The position numbers were made by a program, and so were the translations under genes. From Actinomycetales bacterium UBA1383 (GTDB lineage Bacteria; Actinomycetota; Actinomycetes; Actinomycetales; Actinomycetaceae), in the NCBI GenBank assembly GCA_002305415.1, contig DBQX01000031.1, forward strand, positions 1-34,854: a DNA stretch of 34,854 bases, in the 5' to 3' direction. The notes below the pieces were generated by a model, which worked only from the letters and a program-made list of their open reading frames with translations, made no database searches and was not told the DNA's origin. This document shows positions 1 through 7,482 of this stretch, piece after piece (within the stretch, counting starts at the first letter, position 1; each line of letters starts with the position of its first letter).

Positions 1-44
1 GCGGTCAGGTTGCCCACGCCCGTGATGACGGTTTCGCCTGCCAT
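1..44 (-). CDS. ssb: Single-stranded DNA-binding protein, N-terminal fragment
   Basis: Only the first 14 codons are in the window, read leftward from an ATG at 44-42; they give MAGETVITGVGNLT. This matches the start of actinobacterial SSB, whose OB fold begins with a short 'TVxGNLT'-like strand. A CAGGAG ribosome binding site (51-56 on the minus strand) sits seven bases before the ATG and ends next to the rpsF stop codon. The two genes are therefore probably co-transcribed, as in the widespread rpsF-ssb-rpsR order. SSB coats single-stranded DNA at forks and during repair. The rest of the gene lies outside the window, so the call rests on a short peptide plus synteny. Confidence 0.8.
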   Translation of the reverse strand, partial: MAGETVITGVGNLT

Positions 45-56
45 TCCGTGCTCCTG

Positions 57-536
57 TCAGCGCGACGCCGGCCGCGGGGCCGGGGCCTTGGGGGTGGCGG
101 AGGGCGCCTTGGGCGCAGCGGGCACCCTGGGCGCAGCGGCGGGCCGGGGGGCGGACGGTGTCCGCGGCGCCGCTGGGGCCGGCGTGGCGGACGCGGCCGC
201 CGCGGCAGCGGACGACTGTGCCGCGGCCGCCTTGGCCCTGCGGGCCGAGACGGGCTCGGGGCGCAGCAGCTTCGTACGGAGCACCACCTCGGCGAGGTTC
301 AGCTGCCGGTCCAGCTCCTTCGCCACGTCGGGCGTCGCGGAGAGGTTCACGACGGCGTAGATGCCCTCGGAGCGCTTCTTGATGTCGTAGGCCATGCGGC
401 GCTTGCCCCAGATGTCCACCTTCGCGATGGTGCCCCCGGCGTCGGTCACCACCTTCAGGAACCGGTCCAGGGACGGCGCCACCGTCCGCTCGTCAATCTC
501 GGGATCGAGAATGACCATGAGTTCGTAGTCACGCAT
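57..536 (-). CDS. rpsF: 30S ribosomal protein S6 with Ala/Pro-rich tail
   Basis: The protein has 159 residues and starts MRDYELMVILDPEIDE, the typical S6 N-terminus. The S6 fold (about residues 1-95) includes GKRRMAYDIKKRSEGIYAVVN. S6 binds 16S rRNA together with S18 in the platform of the small subunit. S6 is usually about 95-100 residues long. Here a further 60 or so residues, made almost only of Ala, Pro, Ser, Thr, Lys and Arg, follow the fold and are probably disordered. The ATG at 536 is preceded by an AAGGAGG site (549-555) with 12-base spacing. The gene is first in a leftward rpsF-ssb unit, and its stop lies 12 bases before the ssb start codon. Confidence 0.95.
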   Translation of the reverse strand: MRDYELMVILDPEIDERTVAPSLDRFLKVVTDAGGTIAKVDIWGKRRMAYDIKKRSEGIYAVVNLSATPDVAKELDRQLNLAEVVLRTKLLRPEPVSARRAKAAAAQSSAAAAAASATPAPAAPRTPSAPRPAAAPRVPAAPKAPSATPKAPAPRPASR

Positions 537-566
537 GCGTAGAACCCGCCTCCTTCGGTCTCAGCG

Positions 567-585
567 GTCACGGTCGTTCCGTAAC
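567..585 (-). promoter_or_regulatory. Hairpin in the rpsF mRNA leader
   Basis: Read on the minus strand, GTTACGG and CCGTGAC form a 7-bp stem (one T-G pair) with a 5-base loop. It lies about 30 bases before the rpsF start codon, just ahead of the Shine-Dalgarno site, and several CCG triplets follow it. Leaders of rpsF in other bacteria can bind the S6:S18 complex through a CCG-containing structure. Whether this is such a leader is only a suggestion. Confidence 0.3.
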
Positions 586-643
586 AGGAGGGTCATGTGC
601 GTTGCGGCCCGGACCAGCGCGGGTGCGCGGGGGCCAGGGACCC

Positions 644-649
644 ACTTTA
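644..649 (-). promoter_or_regulatory. Possible -10 element for rpsF
   Basis: The minus-strand hexamer TAAAGT fits the actinobacterial TANNNT -10 pattern and lies about 108 bases upstream of the rpsF start, in the gap after the PBP gene. No good -35 hexamer is visible at the usual distance, so support is weak. Confidence 0.3.
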
Positions 650-716
650 CCGGACGACGGCGAGGACGACGACGTCGGGCCCGGTGACCACCGTCACGGC
701 AGGTCGGGCACTGACA

Positions 717-2999
717 CTACGGCTTCACCTGTCCCGGGGCGCCGCCGCTGTTCCCCGGGGTCGTCTCGGTCGGCTCCGGCAGCGGCTCGGTGGGCTCGGT
801 GGTGGGCTGTGGCCGGTTGCCGGGCTCGGTCGGCGTGGCGGTCGGCTCGGGAGTCGGCGTCTCCTCCGGGGTGGGGGACGGAGTGGGGCTCGGCGTCGTC
901 GGGCTCGGGGACGGGGTGCGGGACGGCGGGGCGATCACCGGCTCCGGGAAGTCCTGGACCTCGACGCCCTCGAGCGCCACCTTCATGTAGTCCGTCCAGA
1001 TGCGCGTCGGCCAGGTGCCGCCCGCGACGATCCGCACCCCGCCGAAGCCGGTGAGCTCCTCCTCCTCGCCGTTCGGCCCGACCTGGTACATGTTCACCAC
1101 GGTGACCAGCTGCGGCACGAAGCCCGCGAACCACGCCGAACGGTAGGACTGCGAGGACCCGGTCTTGCCCGCGGCGGGACGGCCGAGCTCGCTGGCCGTC
1201 TTGCCGGAACCACCCTGTACCACGGACTCCATCGCGTAGGTCGCGTTGGCGATCACGTCCGCGTCCACGACGCGCTCACCCTCGGAGCTGCCCCGGTAAC
1301 GGGTGTTCCCGTTGGAGTCCTCGACCTGGTCGACGATGTACGGCTCGTGGCGGACGCCACCGCTCGCGATCGTCCCATAGGCGCGCAGCGTGTCGATGGC
1401 GCGCGGGCTGGCCGGGCCGAGAACGTTGGACGGGGAGTCGATCAGCCCGGGGGTGTCCGCGGGGATGCCGAGCTTCTCGGCCACCTCCACGGTCCGCGCC
1501 GGCCCGTACTCCACGTTCAGCTGCACGTACACCGTGTTGACGGAGTCCTGGGTGGCCCGGACCAGGTCGATCGAGCCCCGGTTGACCGAGTCGTAGTTGT
1601 TCACCGGGACGTCGTAGCCCTCGATCTCCATCGGTGTGTAGGACTCGTACTGGTCGCGCAGCGACGCGCCGTCCTCGAGTGCGGCGATGAGGGTGAACGG
1701 CTTGAAGGTGGAGCCGCCCTGCGCGCGGTCCTGCGTGACGGCGTTGCGCGGCTGCTCCACGAAGTCGGGGCCGCCGTAGAGCGCGACGATCCGGCCGGTC
1801 GCGGGGTCCATGGACACGAGCCCCACCCGGTTGTTCTCCGGGCGGTCCTCCGGCAGGTTGTCGACGGCCGCGACCGCCGCGTCCTGCCGGGGCTTCTCGA
1901 TGGTGGTGACGATCCGCAGGCCCGCGGTGTCGATCTCGGCGGCGGAGATCCCCGCCTTCTCGTCGAGTTCGGTGCGCACCAGGTCGAGGAGGTACCCAGT
2001 GGGTCCCGCGAACGTGTTGGCGGGCGTGAACTCGATCGTCTCGGGGAACTGCTGGGTGTCACGCTCCTCCTGGCTGAGCCAGCCGTCCTCGACCATGAGG
2101 TCGAGCACCCGGTTCCAGCGCGACTCGGCCATCTCCGGATCGATTCGCGGGTCCCAGTTGGACGGCGAGGGGATGATCCCGGCGAGCAGTGCCGACTCGG
2201 ACACGGTCAGCTCCGCGGCGGGCTTGCCGAAGTACTTCTGCGCCGCCACCTCGATGCCGTACGCGCCACGACCGAAGTAGATGGTGTTGAGGTAGCTCCC
2301 GAGGATCTCCTCCTTCTCCATCTGGTTGTTGATCTTGATCGCGAGGATGGCTTCCTTGAACTTGCCGGTGTACGTCGTCGTGGTGCCCATGAAATAGCGC
2401 TCGACGTACTGCTGCGTGATCGTCGACCCGCCCTGGGTGGGCCGGCCGCGCAGGTTGTTCCACAGCGCCCGCGTGATGCCCCTCAGGTCGACACCGCGGT
2501 TCTCCCAGAAGGTGCGGTCCTCCGACGCGACGACGGCGTTGCCCACGTGCTCCGGGAGGGTGGCGAAGTCCACCGATCGCCGGTCGTACTCCGCGAAGGC
2601 GCCCATCAGGGTCTCGCCGTCGGCGTAGTACACCTCCGTGGTCTCCGCCTGCGCGAAGTCGTCCGGCTCGGGCACGCTGATCGAGGCGTACGCGGCCGCG
2701 AAGAGGCCGACGCCGACGGCGGCGACCAGTGCGAGGGAGGCGACGACGACCCGCCAGCTCGGGAGCCACCGCATCACGGGGCCCTTGCCGGGGCGCGGGT
2801 ACCGACGGGACGGGCCTGGCGTGGCGCCGTTCGAGCCACTGCCCGACCCGCCGCCCGAGCCGCCACCAGAGCCTCCGGAGCTGCCCGAACCGCCGCGGGC
2901 ACCGCCGGCGTCACGTCGCGTGACGGGCGGCTCCGTCGTCCCCCTCAGCGACTCGCGCCGCACCGGGGGATAGGACGGGGTTTGCCTGGGATCAGTCAC
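717..2999 (-). CDS. ponA: Class A penicillin-binding protein (glycosyltransferase/transpeptidase)
   Basis: This bifunctional enzyme of 760 residues polymerises lipid II and cross-links the glycan at the outer face of the membrane. Residues 1-80 are cytoplasmic and rich in Gly, Ser and Arg, and a membrane anchor spans about 82-106. The GT51 domain carries the catalytic glutamate in EDRTFWENRGVD (E160) and GGSTITQQ near 190. The transpeptidase has all three penicillin-fold motifs: STFK (Ser430, Lys433), SVN (486-488) and KTG (612-614). A Pro/Thr/Ser/Glu-rich tail follows from about residue 655. I chose the GTG at 2999 (VTDPRQTPSY), which has purine-rich GGAA sequences upstream. The frame stays open to 3179, but that extension lacks family features and would run into the ino1 promoter. 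Gene order resembles mycobacterial ponA1 near ino1 and rpsF. Confidence 0.93.
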   Translation of the reverse strand: MTDPRQTPSYPPVRRESLRGTTEPPVTRRDAGGARGGSGSSGGSGGGSGGGSGSGSNGATPGPSRRYPRPGKGPVMRWLPSWRVVVASLALVAAVGVGLFAAAYASISVPEPDDFAQAETTEVYYADGETLMGAFAEYDRRSVDFATLPEHVGNAVVASEDRTFWENRGVDLRGITRALWNNLRGRPTQGGSTITQQYVERYFMGTTTTYTGKFKEAILAIKINNQMEKEEILGSYLNTIYFGRGAYGIEVAAQKYFGKPAAELTVSESALLAGIIPSPSNWDPRIDPEMAESRWNRVLDLMVEDGWLSQEERDTQQFPETIEFTPANTFAGPTGYLLDLVRTELDEKAGISAAEIDTAGLRIVTTIEKPRQDAAVAAVDNLPEDRPENNRVGLVSMDPATGRIVALYGGPDFVEQPRNAVTQDRAQGGSTFKPFTLIAALEDGASLRDQYESYTPMEIEGYDVPVNNYDSVNRGSIDLVRATQDSVNTVYVQLNVEYGPARTVEVAEKLGIPADTPGLIDSPSNVLGPASPRAIDTLRAYGTIASGGVRHEPYIVDQVEDSNGNTRYRGSSEGERVVDADVIANATYAMESVVQGGSGKTASELGRPAAGKTGSSQSYRSAWFAGFVPQLVTVVNMYQVGPNGEEEELTGFGGVRIVAGGTWPTRIWTDYMKVALEGVEVQDFPEPVIAPPSRTPSPSPTTPSPTPSPTPEETPTPEPTATPTEPGNRPQPTTEPTEPLPEPTETTPGNSGGAPGQVKP

Positions 3000-3173
3000 T
3001 GTTCCTGCTTCTTCCTCGTCAGTGCGGGACCGGACGGTCTCCGCCGCATGTCCTTGACCAAGTATGGGCGCGGCGGCGGATTTTGGGGCCGCCCCGCGAC
3101 CGATATCACATCCAGAGGCCCCCGATGCGACCAACCGCACGCAGGATCGTGCGGGCACCCGACGGTGGCGGGG

Positions 3174-3205
3174 GGTCAACCGTGGCTAGAATCGGATGGT
3201 TGACC
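3174..3205. promoter_or_regulatory. Inverted repeat bracketing the ino1 -10 element (operator candidate)
   Basis: GGTCAACC (3174-3181) and its exact reverse complement GGTTGACC (3198-3205) are separated by 16 bases that contain TAGAAT. A dimeric repressor bound here would cover the -10 region. The repeat is seen directly; its role is inferred. Confidence 0.5.
3187..3192 (+). promoter_or_regulatory. Possible ino1 -10 element
   Basis: TAGAAT fits the TANNNT pattern and predicts a transcript start near 3199, about 54 bases before the ino1 ATG. No TTGAC-like -35 is seen at 16-18 bases, so the promoter may depend on an activator or may be wrongly placed. Confidence 0.4.
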
Positions 3206-3252
3206 ACTCGCGGGATCGATTTCAGGCATCCCTCCACTCTGAGGAGCACTCA

Positions 3253-4332
3253 ATGAGCTCAATCCGCGTTGCCATCGTAGGTGTCGGCAACTGCGCGTCG
3301 TCCCTGATCCAGGGCATCCACTTCTACAAGGACGCCGACCCTGACACCACGGTGCCGGGTCTGATGCACGTCAAGTTCGGTGACTACCACGTCGGTGACA
3401 TCGACGTCGTGGCCGCCTTCGACGTCGACGCGGAGAAGGTCGGACTCGACCTGTCCGACGCGATCGGCGCCTCCCAGAACTGCACCATCACCTTCTGCGA
3501 CGTCCCGCACACGGGGGTGACCGTCCAGCGCGGCGTCACCCTCGACGGGCTCGGGAAGTACTACCGCGAGACCATCACCGAGTCGACCGCCGAGCCTGTC
3601 GACGTCGTCCAGGTCCTCAAGGACGCCGACGTGGACGTGGTCGTCAGCTACCTCCCGGTCGGCTCGGAGCAGGCTGCGCGCTTCTACGCGCAGAGCGCGA
3701 TCGACGCCGGCTGTGCCTTCGTGAACGCCCTGCCCGTGTTCATCGCCTCCACCGAGGAGTGGGCGCGCAAGTTCGAGGACGCCGGGCTTCCGGTTGTCGG
3801 GGACGACATCAAGTCGCAGGTGGGCGCCACGATCACCCACCGCGTGCTGGCCCGGCTGTTCGAGGAGCGCGGCGTCGAGCTGCAGCGCACGTACCAGCTG
3901 AACGTGGGCGGCAACATGGACTTCAAGAACATGCTGGAGCGCGACCGTCTGGCGTCCAAGAAGCTCTCGAAGACCCAGGCCGTCACGTCCAACATCGACA
4001 CGAAGCTCGAGGACCGCAACGTCCACGTGGGCCCCAGCGACTACGTCCAGTGGCTCGAGGACCGCAAGTGGGCGTACGTCCGCCTCGAGGGCAAGACCTT
4101 CGGCGACGTGCCCCTCAACCTGGAGTACAAGCTCGAGGTGTGGGACTCCCCGAACTCGGCCGGGATCATCATCGACGCGATCCGCGCGGCCAAGATCGGG
4201 CTCGACCGCGGCATCGGCGGCCCGCTGCTGTCCGCGTCGGCGTACTTCATGAAGTCGCCCCCGGTGCAGCTTCCCGACGAGATCGGCCGCGAGCGGGTCG
4301 AGGCCTACATCCGCGGGGACATCGACCGGTAG
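3253..4332 (+). CDS. ino1: Inositol-3-phosphate synthase
   Basis: This cytoplasmic NAD-dependent enzyme turns glucose 6-phosphate into inositol 3-phosphate, the precursor of phosphatidylinositol and of mycothiol, the main actinobacterial thiol. The product is 359 residues, the compact bacterial form. An N-terminal NAD-binding turn is seen in VAIVGVGNCASSLIQG (about 6-21). Family blocks include LNVGGNMDFKNML and DSPNSAGIIIDAIRAAKIGL towards the C-terminus. The ATG at 3253 has GAGGAG at 3241-3246; the open frame extends back to 3196 but has no better start. A PadR-type regulator that accompanies ino1 in mycobacteria and streptomycetes is absent here. The gene meets yihY head-on with only four bases between stop codons. 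Confidence 0.95.
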   Translation: MSSIRVAIVGVGNCASSLIQGIHFYKDADPDTTVPGLMHVKFGDYHVGDIDVVAAFDVDAEKVGLDLSDAIGASQNCTITFCDVPHTGVTVQRGVTLDGLGKYYRETITESTAEPVDVVQVLKDADVDVVVSYLPVGSEQAARFYAQSAIDAGCAFVNALPVFIASTEEWARKFEDAGLPVVGDDIKSQVGATITHRVLARLFEERGVELQRTYQLNVGGNMDFKNMLERDRLASKKLSKTQAVTSNIDTKLEDRNVHVGPSDYVQWLEDRKWAYVRLEGKTFGDVPLNLEYKLEVWDSPNSAGIIIDAIRAAKIGLDRGIGGPLLSASAYFMKSPPVQLPDEIGRERVEAYIRGDIDR

Positions 4333-4336
4333 GCAC

Positions 4337-5410
4337 TCACAGCCAGTCGCTCGGGGTCGGGATGTCCCGATCCCGAGCCGCGCGCGCGGCATCAAGGTCT
4401 GCCGTCGCACCCCTGCTCACCCGGAGCGCGCCCGCCTCCCCCAGCAACCCCGCGTACCTGGCTGCGCGCCGCCGGCTCGTCCGGGTGCTGCGCGGCTGCA
4501 GCAGGAGGGTCCGCTCGGCGGGCAGTCCTGCCTCGAGCTGGCGGCCCCGCTCGAGTTCCGCGTTCACGCGCGCCCCGAACAGCAGGGCGGCGTTGATGGT
4601 GTAGAGCCACAGGAAGAACAGGAACACGCCCGTCAGCGCGCCGTAGTAGTAGTTGAAGCTCCCGAAGCTGCGCAGGAAGAGCGCCATGCCGAGGGTCGCC
4701 CCGCCGCCCACCAGCAGGGCGAACACCGCCCCGGGGCTCAGCCAGTGGAAACGCCGGTGCCTGACGTTCGGGGTGACGTGGTACAGCAGGGCCACCGCGG
4801 TGATCACGAGCGTGAGGAGGACGGGCCACTTGCTCATCTCCCAGAGCGTCGCCCAGCTCTCCGGAATCTCGAGCGCGCGCAGCAGCGCCCGCGCGATACG
4901 TCCGCTGACGACGAGCAGGCTCGTGACGACGGCGAGCATCCCGACGAGGACGGCCGTCAGCACGTACCCGAACGTCGTCAGCAGCCACAGGGGCCGGCCC
5001 TCCTCCACCTGGTACATGCGGTTGAGCGCACGCGTGAAGGCCTGGACGTAGTAGGAGGCGAACCACACGGCCCCGACCAGTGCCACCGTCAGCAGCACGC
5101 CGGCACCGCCCCGTGAGGTGAAGTCCTGGAGCGGTTCGGAGATCACGTCCGCGACGTCCCCCGGGAGGAGTTCGTGGATGAACCGCAGGATCGCGTTCGT
5201 GGCCGACTCCCCCTGACCCACCACGCCGAGGAGTGCCACCGCCACCAGCACTGCGGGGAGCAGGGAGAGCAGCGAGAAGTACGTCAGGGCCGCGGCCTCG
5301 TCGAGGCCGTCGTCGCGGAGGAACTCCGTGAGCGCCCGGCGCAGTGCGTGACGCGCCGTCGCCGGCTGGACCGCAAGGAGCGAGTGGTCAGTGCTCTCCG
5401 CGTCGGCCAT
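4337..5410 (-). CDS. yihY: YihY/virulence factor BrkB family membrane protein
   Basis: The product has 357 residues and several hydrophobic segments. Recognisable blocks are LTYFSLLSLLPAVLVAVALL near the N-terminus, VWFASYYVQAFTRALNRMY in the middle, and FLFFLWLYTINAALLFGARV followed by NAELER, the typical end of the YihY domain. About 70 Arg- and Ala-rich residues follow and should be cytoplasmic. The family was once called ribonuclease BN, but it is a membrane protein of unsettled function. The ATG at 5410 lies two bases after the cca stop, which implies translational coupling. A GTG at 5416 overlapping that stop (GTGA) is an alternative that would add two residues. Confidence 0.88.
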   Translation of the reverse strand: MADAESTDHSLLAVQPATARHALRRALTEFLRDDGLDEAAALTYFSLLSLLPAVLVAVALLGVVGQGESATNAILRFIHELLPGDVADVISEPLQDFTSRGGAGVLLTVALVGAVWFASYYVQAFTRALNRMYQVEEGRPLWLLTTFGYVLTAVLVGMLAVVTSLLVVSGRIARALLRALEIPESWATLWEMSKWPVLLTLVITAVALLYHVTPNVRHRRFHWLSPGAVFALLVGGGATLGMALFLRSFGSFNYYYGALTGVFLFFLWLYTINAALLFGARVNAELERGRQLEAGLPAERTLLLQPRSTRTSRRRAARYAGLLGEAGALRVSRGATADLDAARAARDRDIPTPSDWL

Positions 5411-5412
5411 CG

Positions 5413-6882
5413 TCACCCGGCCCGCCCCGGCCGATCCGGGCCCTGCTGCTCCGCCCACCAGGCGAGCAGCCGCTCGCGCGCGGCCTCCGCTCCGATGGGC
5501 CCCTCATCCAGCCGCAGGTCCAGCAGGAACTTGTAGGCCCGCCCCACGAGGGGACCCTGCGGCACGCCCAGGATCTCCATGATCTGCTGCCCGTCCAGCT
5601 CCGGACGGATCGCCTTGAGCTCCTCCTCCTCGCGGAGTTGGGCGATGCGCTCCTCGAGGTCGTCGTAGGCGGCGGCGAGCCGCAGGGCCTTGCGCTGGTT
5701 GCGGGTGGTGCAGTCGGCGCGGGTGAGCCGGTGCAGGCGCTCCAGCAACGGCCCGGCGTCGGTGACGTAGCGGCGCACCGCGGAGTCGGTCCACTTCGCC
5801 TCGCCGTAGCCGTGGAACCGCAGGTGCAGCTCGACGAGCTTCGCGACGTCCTTGATGGTCTGGTTGTCGAACTTCAGCGCCTTCATCCGCGCGCGCGCCA
5901 TCTTGGCGCCCACCATCTCGTGGTGGTGGAAGCTCACCGCGCCGCCCGGCTCGAAGCGCCGCGTGGCGGGCTTGCCGATGTCGTGCATCAGCGCGGCGAA
6001 GCGCAGCACGAAGTCGGGTCCCGGGACCGGGCCGTCCTCGCCGGTCTCAAGCGCGATCGCCCGGTCCAGCACCGAGAGGGTGTGCTCGTAGACGTCCTTG
6101 TGGCGGCCATGCTCGTCGATGGTCTCCTGCAGGCGCGACAACTCCGGCAGCACCACGTCCGCCACGCCGGTGTACACCATGAGCTCCAGGCCGCGGCGCG
6201 GCCAGGGGGCCACCACCAGTCGCTCGATCTCCGCGCGGATCCGCTCCGCGGACACGATCGCCAGCCGGCCGGCCATCCGGCTCATCGCCGTCATCACGTC
6301 GGGGTCGACGTCGAACCCCAGCTGCGCGGAGAACCGCGCCGCCCGCATGATGCGCAGCGGGTCGTCGTCGAAGGACTGCTCGGCCGTCACAGGGGTGCGC
6401 AGCCGCTGGGCGGCGAGGTCGTCCATCCCGCCGGTGGGGTCGACGAACTCGAGGCGCGGCAGCCGCAGCGCCATGGCGTTCACCGTGAAGTCGCGCCGCG
6501 TGAGGTCACCCTCGAGGGTGTGCCCGTACTCCACCTGCGGCTTGCGCGACTCGGGGTCGTAGGACTCGCTGCGGTAGGTCGTCACCTCGACGATGACGTC
6601 GTCCTTCCGCGCACCCATCGTGCCGAAGGCGCGGCCCACATCCCAGTGGGCGTCCGCCCACGAGGCCAGGATCCGCTCGGTCTCCTCGGGTCGCGCCGAG
6701 GTGGCGAAGTCGAGGTCGTGGGAGGAGATCCCCAGGAACGCGTCCCGCACCGGCCCGCCCACGAGCGCGAGTTCGTGGCCGGCGTCCGCGAAGCGCTGCC
6801 CGAGCTCGCTGACGTCCACCGGCAGAGTCGTGAACACGTGCAGTGCGATGCGCCGCAGCTGTGCGAGCGATGGGTGTGCCAC
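5413..6882 (-). CDS. cca: CCA tRNA nucleotidyltransferase
   Basis: This enzyme adds or repairs the 3' CCA end of tRNA. In actinobacteria the gene is often called pcnA. The 489-residue product has the class II nucleotidyltransferase motifs LVGGPVRDAFLG (about 40-51) and DLDFATSA, with Asp56 and Asp58 as metal ligands. These are followed by RRDFTVNAMAL near 128-138 and DDPLRIMRAARFSAQLGF. An HD domain with ALMHDIGKP near residue 300 follows. The start is taken as the GTG at 6882, where the family begins, although no clear Shine-Dalgarno site precedes it. It heads a leftward cca-yihY operon and is divergent from the NUDIX gene, an arrangement shared with mycobacterial Rv3907c/Rv3908. Confidence 0.95.
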   Translation of the reverse strand: MAHPSLAQLRRIALHVFTTLPVDVSELGQRFADAGHELALVGGPVRDAFLGISSHDLDFATSARPEETERILASWADAHWDVGRAFGTMGARKDDVIVEVTTYRSESYDPESRKPQVEYGHTLEGDLTRRDFTVNAMALRLPRLEFVDPTGGMDDLAAQRLRTPVTAEQSFDDDPLRIMRAARFSAQLGFDVDPDVMTAMSRMAGRLAIVSAERIRAEIERLVVAPWPRRGLELMVYTGVADVVLPELSRLQETIDEHGRHKDVYEHTLSVLDRAIALETGEDGPVPGPDFVLRFAALMHDIGKPATRRFEPGGAVSFHHHEMVGAKMARARMKALKFDNQTIKDVAKLVELHLRFHGYGEAKWTDSAVRRYVTDAGPLLERLHRLTRADCTTRNQRKALRLAAAYDDLEERIAQLREEEELKAIRPELDGQQIMEILGVPQGPLVGRAYKFLLDLRLDEGPIGAEAARERLLAWWAEQQGPDRPGRAG

Positions 6883-6951
6883 CCCCCTAGGTTCTCACGT
6901 CCGGCCCGGTTCATTCCCGCCCGGGACCTCGCCCGATGTGACGTGGGTGAC

Positions 6952-6957
6952 TACAGT
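6952..6957 (+). promoter_or_regulatory. -10 element for the NUDIX-DUF6049-murJ operon (leaderless)
   Basis: TACAGT (TANNNT) ends six bases before the ATG at 6964, so transcription should begin at or next to the start codon. No Shine-Dalgarno site is present. This is the usual layout of leaderless actinobacterial mRNAs. Confidence 0.55.
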
Positions 6958-6963
6958 GGTCCC

Positions 6964-7482
6964 ATGTCTGCCGTGCCCGCTCCGCGCCGGCGCCTGCCGC
7001 GCCCACCGCGCCGGCACCTGCAGACCGTCCGGCCGGCCCTCCCCGTCGCCGACGAGACGTCGGCGGGCGGCCTGATCGTCGACGTCGTCGACGGCCGGGC
7101 CTACACCGCCGTGATCGCGCGCCGGAACCGCGCCGGCCGCCTCGAGTGGTGCCTGCCGAAGGGCCACCTGGAGGGCACGGAGACCCCGCCCGAGGCCGCC
7201 GTCCGGGAGATCTTCGAGGAGACGGGGATCACGGGCCGCGTGATCAGCCACCTCGCCACGATCGACTACTGGTTCGCGGGCTCGGACCGGCGCGTCCACA
7301 AGGTGGTGCACCACTTCCTCCTGGAGGCGCTGGGGGGCGAGCTCACCACGCTGAACGATCCAGACCGTGAGGCCGAGGCCGTCGCGTGGGTCAACCTCGC
7401 CGAGGTCGCCGCCCGCCTCGCCTACCCCAACGAGCGGCACGTCGTCGCCACCGCCAGGGACCTGCTGACCGGCCGGAAATGA
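6964..7482 (+). CDS. NUDIX hydrolase (MutT4-like)
   Basis: The protein has 172 residues. The NUDIX box is complete at residues 67-89: Gly67, Glu73, then REIFEETGI with the metal-binding glutamates 85 and 86. Such enzymes cleave nucleoside diphosphates linked to another group; the exact substrate cannot be read from the sequence. The first 30 or so residues are rich in Arg and Pro and are probably flexible. Its place next to cca and ahead of DUF6049 and murJ matches mycobacterial Rv3908 (mutT4). The ATG at 6964 is chosen because the NUDIX domain follows at once and a -10 element fits a leaderless start. The stop overlaps the next ATG (ATGA). Confidence 0.9.
   Translation: MSAVPAPRRRLPRPPRRHLQTVRPALPVADETSAGGLIVDVVDGRAYTAVIARRNRAGRLEWCLPKGHLEGTETPPEAAVREIFEETGITGRVISHLATIDYWFAGSDRRVHKVVHHFLLEALGGELTTLNDPDREAEAVAWVNLAEVAARLAYPNERHVVATARDLLTGRK

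Noticed and set aside
3000..3179. N-terminal extension of the PBP
   Set aside because: The extra 60 residues have no family match and would overlap the ino1 promoter and operator candidate; the GTG at 2999 is preferred.
597..3203. Long plus-strand open frame opposite the PBP gene
   Set aside because: All PBP motifs are on the other strand; this frame has no domain.
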